Source: JACCXJ01 sp052387115
Lineage (GTDB): Bacteria; Pseudomonadota; Gammaproteobacteria; JACCXJ01
NCBI GenBank assembly: GCA_052387115.1
Contig: JBQTJM010000090.1
Span: 1 to 19,228, forward strand
DNA length: 19,228 bases
Reading direction: 5' to 3'
Notes under the pieces: generated by a model
Database searches by the model: none
Told to the model about the DNA's origin: nothing
What the model saw: only the letters and a program-made list of their open reading frames with translations
Made by a program: the position numbers and the translations under genes
Part shown: positions 14,833 to 19,228 of the stretch, in pieces
Numbering within the stretch: the first letter of the stretch is position 1
Layout: every line of letters starts with the position of its first letter

Positions 14833-15477
14833 TCACTTTGCAGTTTCCCGGTAGAGGCTGTTCCTTTCGATGAGCTCGAGGACCGCATCCGGCAGGAGAT
14901 GGCGCGGGCTGCGGCCGGCGGCGATGCGCGCGCGTATGGCGGAGGCCGAGATGTCGAGCATCGGGACGTCGTGGATGAGCAGACACCCGGCCTCCCGGCG
15001 GTGCAGGTCCGAGGGATCGGTGACGCCGTGGCGGTCGAGCAGGTCTCGGAGGGCGCCGGAGGGCGATAGCACGCTCCCAGGCCTTTGCGCCACCGCCAGG
15101 TGGGCGAGGCCGATGATCTCCCGCCAGCGCTGCCAACCCTCGAGCCCCGCGAAGGCATCCATCCCGAGGATCAGGCACAGCGGCCGCCCCGGAAGATCGC
15201 CCCTCAACTCCGCCAGGGTCTCGACCGTGTAGGACACCCGCGCGCGCCGCAACTCCCGATCGTCCATCGTGAGAGGCGGCGTGTCGGCGACGGCCGCTTT
15301 CAGCATGCACAGGCGTAACACCGCCGGGGCGGCCGGGGGCTCGCGATGGGGCGGGAGATAGAGCGGGACGAGCCGCACCTCGCCCAAGTCCAGGGCCTCG
15401 GCCATCTCGATGGCGAGGCGCAGATGGCCGTGGTGTACCGGATCGAAACTACCACCCAGGATCCCTAAGGGCTTCAT
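14833..15477 (-). CDS. nadD: Nicotinate-nucleotide adenylyltransferase NadD
   Basis: NadD makes deamido-NAD from nicotinate mononucleotide and ATP in NAD synthesis. The 214-residue protein has the nucleotidyltransferase signature GGSFDPVHHGHLR (8-20), with the HxGH motif at 15-18, and the second motif ISASAIR (176-182) followed by RSPRHLLPDAV. Its length matches the family. It lies 36 bases downstream of proA and its stop is 8 bases before the rsfS ATG at 14824. No good ribosome binding site stands directly before the ATG. Confidence 0.96.
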   Translation of the reverse strand: MKPLGILGGSFDPVHHGHLRLAIEMAEALDLGEVRLVPLYLPPHREPPAAPAVLRLCMLKAAVADTPPLTMDDRELRRARVSYTVETLAELRGDLPGRPLCLILGMDAFAGLEGWQRWREIIGLAHLAVAQRPGSVLSPSGALRDLLDRHGVTDPSDLHRREAGCLLIHDVPMLDISASAIRARIAAGRSPRHLLPDAVLELIERNSLYRETAK

Positions 15478-15513
15478 CCCTGAGGGATTTCTCCGTGGCG
15501 GGGCGGTGGCCCG

Positions 15514-16767
15514 TCAGGTGCGGATCTGACCATCCCCGATGACGATGAACTTCTGGGAGGTCAGGCCCTCGAGCCCCACGGGCCCGCGCGCATGGAGCTT
15601 GTCGGTGCTGATCCCGACCTCGGCCCCGAGGCCGTATTGGAAGCCGTCGGCGAAGCGTGTCGAGGCGTTGACCATCACCGAGCTGGAATCGACCTCGCGC
15701 AAGAAGCGCTGTGCGCGGCCCAAGTCCTCCGTGACGATGGCGTCGGTGTGCTGCGATCCGTAGCGGCGGATGTGATCCATGGCCTCGTCGATGCCGGTGA
15801 CGACCCGCACCGCGAGGATCGGTGCCAGGTATTCCATGCCCCAGTCCTCGACCGTGGCCGGGACCGCGTAGGGGAGGAGGCCACAGGTCGCCGCGCAGCC
15901 GCGCAGCTCGACCCCTTTGTCCCGGTACAGCGGCCCCGCGCGCCCCAGAAATGGGGCCGCGACGCCCTCGGCGACCAGCAAGCACTCCATGGCATTGCAG
16001 ACCGCGGTGCGCTGGGTCTTGGCGTTGTAGGCGATGTTCACGGCCTTGTCGAGATCGGCGCGATCATCGACATAGACATGGCACACGCCGTCGAGGTGCT
16101 TGATGACCGGGACCCGTGCCTCGCGGCTCACCCGGTCGATCAAGCCCTTGCCGCCGCGCGGCACGATCACGTCGACATACTCGGGCATGCTCACCAGCTC
16201 TCCCACCGCCGCGCGATCGGTGGTGTCGATGAGCTGCACGGCATCGAGCGGCAGCTCGGCGGCGCCGAGACCCGCGTGGATGCACGCGGCGATGGCGCGG
16301 TTCGAGCGGATGGCCTCGGAGCCGCCGCGCAAGATGACCGCATTGCCCGATTTCAGACCGAGCCCCGCCACTTCCGCGGTCACGTTGGGGCGTGCCTCGT
16401 AGATGATCCCGATGACCCCGAGCGGCACCCGCATGCGCCCGACCTGGATCCCCGAGGGGCGGTAGCGGAGGCCGGTGATCTCGCCGATGGGGTCCGGCAG
16501 GGCGGCGACCTCGCGGAGGCCCTCGGCCATGCTTCGGACCCGCGCCTCGTCGAGCGCGAGACGGTCCCGGAGCGCGGCATTGAGCCTCGTCCCTTCGGCG
16601 AGATCGATGGCGTTGGCCTTCAGGACGGCACCGGCCTGTGCCTCCAGGGTCTCGGCGATGCACACGAGTGCCCGGTTCTTCTTGGCCGTCGGCGCTCGCG
16701 CCATGGCATGGGACGCGTCGCGGGCGCGCCGCCCGATCGCGTGGAGGTAATCGCGGACGTCGATCAC
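15514..16767 (-). CDS. proA: Gamma-glutamyl phosphate reductase ProA
   Basis: ProA reduces gamma-glutamyl phosphate with NADPH to glutamate-5-semialdehyde, the second step of proline synthesis. It has 417 residues, the same as E. coli ProA. Visible features are [16 protein letters not shown] (115-130), [10 protein letters not shown] (147-156) and [10 protein letters not shown] (201-210), with the catalytic Cys257 in [12 protein letters not shown]. The start is GTG at 16767, one base after the stop of the preceding gene, in agreement with tight packing. The proB kinase gene is not in the window. Confidence 0.96.
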   Translation of the reverse strand: MIDVRDYLHAIGRRARDASHAMARAPTAKKNRALVCIAETLEAQAGAVLKANAIDLAEGTRLNAALRDRLALDEARVRSMAEGLREVAALPDPIGEITGLRYRPSGIQVGRMRVPLGVIGIIYEARPNVTAEVAGLGLKSGNAVILRGGSEAIRSNRAIAACIHAGLGAAELPLDAVQLIDTTDRAAVGELVSMPEYVDVIVPRGGKGLIDRVSREARVPVIKHLDGVCHVYVDDRADLDKAVNIAYNAKTQRTAVCNAMECLLVAEGVAAPFLGRAGPLYRDKGVELRGCAATCGLLPYAVPATVEDWGMEYLAPILAVRVVTGIDEAMDHIRRYGSQHTDAIVTEDLGRAQRFLREVDSSSVMVNASTRFADGFQYGLGAEVGISTDKLHARGPVGLEGLTSQKFIVIGDGQIRT

Positions 16768-16768
16768 G

Positions 16769-17143
16769 CTACCAACTGAACAGCACCCATTGCGGGACCA
16801 CGTAGTTCTCGCGGAGCTCGCTCATATTGGTCTCCATGCGCCCGTCGCCGTCCTGATCCATCAGGTAATAGGGCCGGCCGATCACCGGGATCACCTTGAT
16901 CATGTAGAGGTTGCCGTTGACGCGATACTCCTCGATGGTCGCATCCTTCTTGCGGATGATGCGGACGTCGGGTTCCAGCGGCTCGCCGCTCTCTACGCGT
17001 GCGGGCGGCGGCGGGACATCCGGCAGCGGCTCGAGGTTCTGCGGGGTCTCAGCCTGTGCCAGGCCCAGGGACGGCGCCCACAGGAGCATCGCCATCGCCC
17101 GGTGTCGCGGGCGCGTCTCTCGATCGACGGGTGAGGGGTTCAC
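16769..17143 (-). CDS. DUF2782 family secreted protein
   Basis: A 124-residue protein with a signal-like N-terminus ([20 protein letters not shown], cleavage near residue 31) and the DUF2782 core: [19 protein letters not shown], then [20 protein letters not shown] and [20 protein letters not shown]. The family is gammaproteobacterial, short and of unknown function; the DQDGDGRM stretch resembles an EF-hand-like calcium loop, but no calcium binding is shown here. The GTG at 17143 overlaps the stop of the LOG gene in GTGA, and its own stop lies one base before proA. Two ATGs within the signal region (RAMAM) are alternative starts that would shorten the signal peptide. Confidence 0.82.
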   Translation of the reverse strand: MNPSPVDRETRPRHRAMAMLLWAPSLGLAQAETPQNLEPLPDVPPPPARVESGEPLEPDVRIIRKKDATIEEYRVNGNLYMIKVIPVIGRPYYLMDQDGDGRMETNMSELRENYVVPQWVLFSW

Positions 17144-17859
17144 AGGTGCAGGAGGATCTCTTGTTCCTCGGCCGAGAGGCCGAAGCCGCGGTGCTCGTAG
17201 AACTTGAAAATAGCATCCACTACTTCCTGGGGATTGTCCACCACCTCGAAGAGCTCTAGATCGGACGCGTCGATGGCGCCCTCGCGCACCAGGGTGGCCC
17301 GGAACCAGTGGAGGAGACCGTCCCAGAAGTCGCGCTGCACCAAAAGGATCGGGATACGGCGGCTCGTGCCGGTCTGCACCAGGGTCAGGATCTCGGCCAA
17401 CTCGTCGAGGGTGCCGAACCCGCCCGGCAACACCACATAGGCCGAGGCATACTTCACGAACATCACCTTGCGCGAGAAAAAGTGCCGGAAGTGCAGCGAG
17501 ATGTTCTGATAGGGGTTGCCGGCGCGCTCGTGGGGCAGGTGGATGTTGAGCCCGACACTCGGCGAGGTCCCCGCATAGGCGCCCTTGTTGGCGGCTTCCA
17601 TGATCCCGGGACCGCCGCCCGAGACCACCGAGAAACCGGCATCCGACAAGGCCCTTGCGATCTCCTCCGCCAGCCGGTAGGAGGGGTGCTCGGGGCTCGT
17701 GCGCGCCGATCCGAACATGCTGACCGAGGGCCGGATCGCGGCCAGGCGCTCGAAGCCCTCGACGAACTCCGCCATGATCTGAAACACCTTCCACGACTCG
17801 CGCGTCAGGAGGTTGTCGTCGATGGGCAGCGGATGGCTGGACTTGGCGTGCTCGTTCAT
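17140..17859 (-). CDS. LOG-family (Lonely Guy-like) nucleotide phosphoribohydrolase
   Basis: A 239-residue Rossmann-fold protein with the two LOG hallmarks: SGGGPGIMEAANKG (80-93) and the catalytic PGGFGTLDE (145-153). LOG proteins hydrolyse nucleoside 5'-monophosphates, releasing the base and ribose 5-phosphate; bacterial members were formerly labelled lysine decarboxylases. The N-terminal helix (ESWKVFQIMAEFVEGFERL) fits the longer bacterial group. The ATG at 17859 follows an AGG directly, a weak site; it heads the run that continues with the DUF2782 gene, which overlaps its stop by four bases. A TTATTT box about 27 bases upstream might be part of the promoter. Confidence 0.92.
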   Translation of the reverse strand: MNEHAKSSHPLPIDDNLLTRESWKVFQIMAEFVEGFERLAAIRPSVSMFGSARTSPEHPSYRLAEEIARALSDAGFSVVSGGGPGIMEAANKGAYAGTSPSVGLNIHLPHERAGNPYQNISLHFRHFFSRKVMFVKYASAYVVLPGGFGTLDELAEILTLVQTGTSRRIPILLVQRDFWDGLLHWFRATLVREGAIDASDLELFEVVDNPQEVVDAIFKFYEHRGFGLSAEEQEILLHL

Positions 17860-18734
17860 CCTGGCGTGGCGCTGGTGGGATCGGTCGGATAAATAACACA
17901 CTTTGGGCGGGACGCACACTGCCCGGCGTGCCGGCCATAGGCCTGCCGCTCCAGGTGGGCGGGGAGAGCAAGCCGACGATGTGAGCCGCCCTGCCCACGC
18001 TCGCGAGCGGGACCGGGCACCGGACATCGCCCGCGCCGCTCGCGGTTCACTCCCGGAGGAAGAGCACTTGGATCGGCGTACGTTGCCGGGCAATCCCGCG
18101 ATGGGCGCTTCCTACCCTCTACCCAAGACCGGATGCTGACGCCAGAGTACCCGACGAGCCCGCGCATATCCTGCGGCGGTACCCCGGACGGCGCTGCCGG
18201 TTCCGACGTGCACCACCCAATCCCCGGCCGGCCCGGGCCACGAAACAGTGCCCCTTGCGAAACAGCATTGAACTTCCTATGCTTCACGATGGCCGTGGTG
18301 CCGCGGGCGGGTTAGACTTCCCGCCGAGGCCAGACGGTTTCGGGCGATGCAAGGACCCGCTGCCACTCCCCGGATGCCCTAGGGATGCTTAAGCTCGACC
18401 ACAGGTAGGGAGGCGCATATGACGCGCGCTATAACGTATAAAAGGGTTTGCCATTCTTCCCCGCTGTTACGCTATTGTTTAGGGGTCATGCTGCTTTTCC
18501 CCTCCGTGGGCAAAGCCGTAGTCGAAGGCATTCCCTGCACTCCGGAACCGACAAACATGATTGTTATGGAGATGTGGTAAATTGCCGGATTGAACAGGTA
18601 AACGATCTCGATAGATTCCAGTTTTCCGGTGTGCGTGTTCCACCCTTCGATGCCGTTGAGTTCCCTCTGAATGACCTATGGGCGCCCCCGGCGGAAAATA
18701 GCCCGATCCGGAATTGAGCGTCGGAACAGCCGGC
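17860..18734. other. Long region without a recognisable gene
   Basis: I find no coding region I can support in these 875 bases, although short open frames exist on both strands. It contains a small GC hairpin (GGCGGG-N8-CCCGCC, 18306-18325), a TATAAC/TATAAA-containing patch at 18430-18445, and a low-GC stretch: 26 of 60 bases are G or C in 18541-18600, against the GC-rich neighbours. It may be decayed or acquired DNA upstream of the Uma2 gene. Confidence 0.5.
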
Positions 18735-19228
18735 ATGCACCGCGCCCCAGCCATCAATCCTGCTCCATTGTATGAGCGCCTGCTGGCCCTGCCGGATCAT
18801 CTCACCGGCGAGATCCTAAATGGGCAGTTGCATACTCAACCCCGGCCTTCGGGGCGGCATGGGCTGGCCGAGCGGGGCTTGAACATCGACATCGGCGGGC
18901 CGTTCGACTTCGGGCGGGGTGGCCCCGGGGGGTGGTGGATCCTTCCCGAACCGGAAGTCCATTTCGTTCGCGACGTGGAGGTGTCCGTGCCGGATCTGGC
19001 CGGCTGGCGGCGGGACCGAATGCCGTCCGTCCCGGAGGACCAGCGCTTCGAGGTCGTGCCGGATTGGGTGTGCGAGATCCTTGCTCCCTCCACGTCGAAG
19101 AAGGATCGGGTGATCAAGCTGCCGCTGTATGCCCGCTATGGCGTGGCTCACGCCTGGCTGGTAGACCCGCTCGGACGTACGCTAGAAGCCTTCGAGCTGA
19201 GGGACGGCGTGTGGGCCCTGATTGCGAC
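18735..19228 (+). CDS. Uma2-family (DUF820) putative endonuclease, 3' end outside window
   Basis: The first 164 codons of a Uma2/DUF820 protein, open to the window end. Features are LTGEILNGQL near the start, GGPFDFGRGGPGGWWILPEP (about 56-75), VPDLAGWRRDRMP (about 89-101), PDWVCEILAPSTSKKDR (about 112-128) and IKLPLYARYGVAHAWLVDP. The Asp of VPDLAGW, the Glu of CEILAP and the Lys of IKLPLY form the usual PD-(D/E)xK triad. The family is structurally nuclease-like; its role in bacteria is unclear, and it occurs in many copies in some lineages. No clear ribosome binding site precedes the ATG. It appears intact in the part seen. Confidence 0.9.
   Translation, partial: MHRAPAINPAPLYERLLALPDHLTGEILNGQLHTQPRPSGRHGLAERGLNIDIGGPFDFGRGGPGGWWILPEPEVHFVRDVEVSVPDLAGWRRDRMPSVPEDQRFEVVPDWVCEILAPSTSKKDRVIKLPLYARYGVAHAWLVDPLGRTLEAFELRDGVWALIA

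Noticed and set aside
15592..16779. 395-codon plus-strand frame
   Set aside because: It lies antisense to proA, whose motifs and length are clear.
18448..18717. 89-codon frame before the Uma2 gene
   Set aside because: No recognisable motif and no ribosome binding site; kept as part of the intergenic region.

Overview
The window is a GC-rich bacterial chromosome segment, most likely from a gammaproteobacterium. The evidence is the set of genes: an Rsd/AlgQ anti-sigma factor, BamE, RsmE, BioA, a DUF2782-type protein, and a ProA-NadD-RsfS-RlmH-Maf chain. A Chromatiales-like or similar environmental lineage is plausible, but the sequence alone does not fix the genus. All assignments come from reading motifs and reading frames by eye; no database search was run.

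Layout. 1-2078 is accessory and decayed. It holds a faint AraC-type helix-turn-helix remnant, an intact VapB/VapC-type toxin-antitoxin pair (603-1204), a tandem repeat plus palindrome that looks like an operator (1417-1475), and a Phd antitoxin overlapping a DUF433 gene, each broken by one missing base in a homopolymer. 2079-4680 (minus) is a compact rsd-bioA-rsmE operon. A membrane-anchored Ser/Thr protein kinase (4818-6311, plus) diverges from it, with a perfect -10 box so close to its GTG that the mRNA may be leaderless. 6312-6533 is a convergent intergenic region full of nested inverted repeats. bamE (6534-7100) and a POT-family peptide transporter (7436-8797) are on minus. A membrane fatty-acid desaturase and a small acidic conserved protein are on plus (8986-10244).

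10315-12973 (minus) is a tight three-gene module: a DPM1-like GT2 glycosyltransferase, a stand-alone LAB_N membrane protein and a GT83/ArnT-like membrane glycosyltransferase. Together they could load a sugar on a polyprenyl carrier, move it across the inner membrane and attach it to a periplasmic or lipid acceptor. 13075-17859 (minus) is one long, tightly packed run: LOG-family protein, DUF2782 protein, proA, nadD, rsfS, rlmH, a maf remnant and an unknown secreted protein. Several junctions overlap by 1-4 bases, so translational coupling is likely. 17860-18734 has no convincing gene, and the window ends inside a Uma2-family gene.

The most notable oddities are a maf gene that has lost its middle and changed frame, an exact 15-bp duplication that adds five residues to the functionally important C-terminal tail of RlmH, the GT2/LAB_N/GT83 module, the doubly frameshifted Phd-DUF433 pair, and an unusual number of short (13-21 bp) tandem duplications. 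I did not find a clearly new defence or mobile system; the strongest functional novelty is the lipid-sugar module and the unknown secreted protein beside it.
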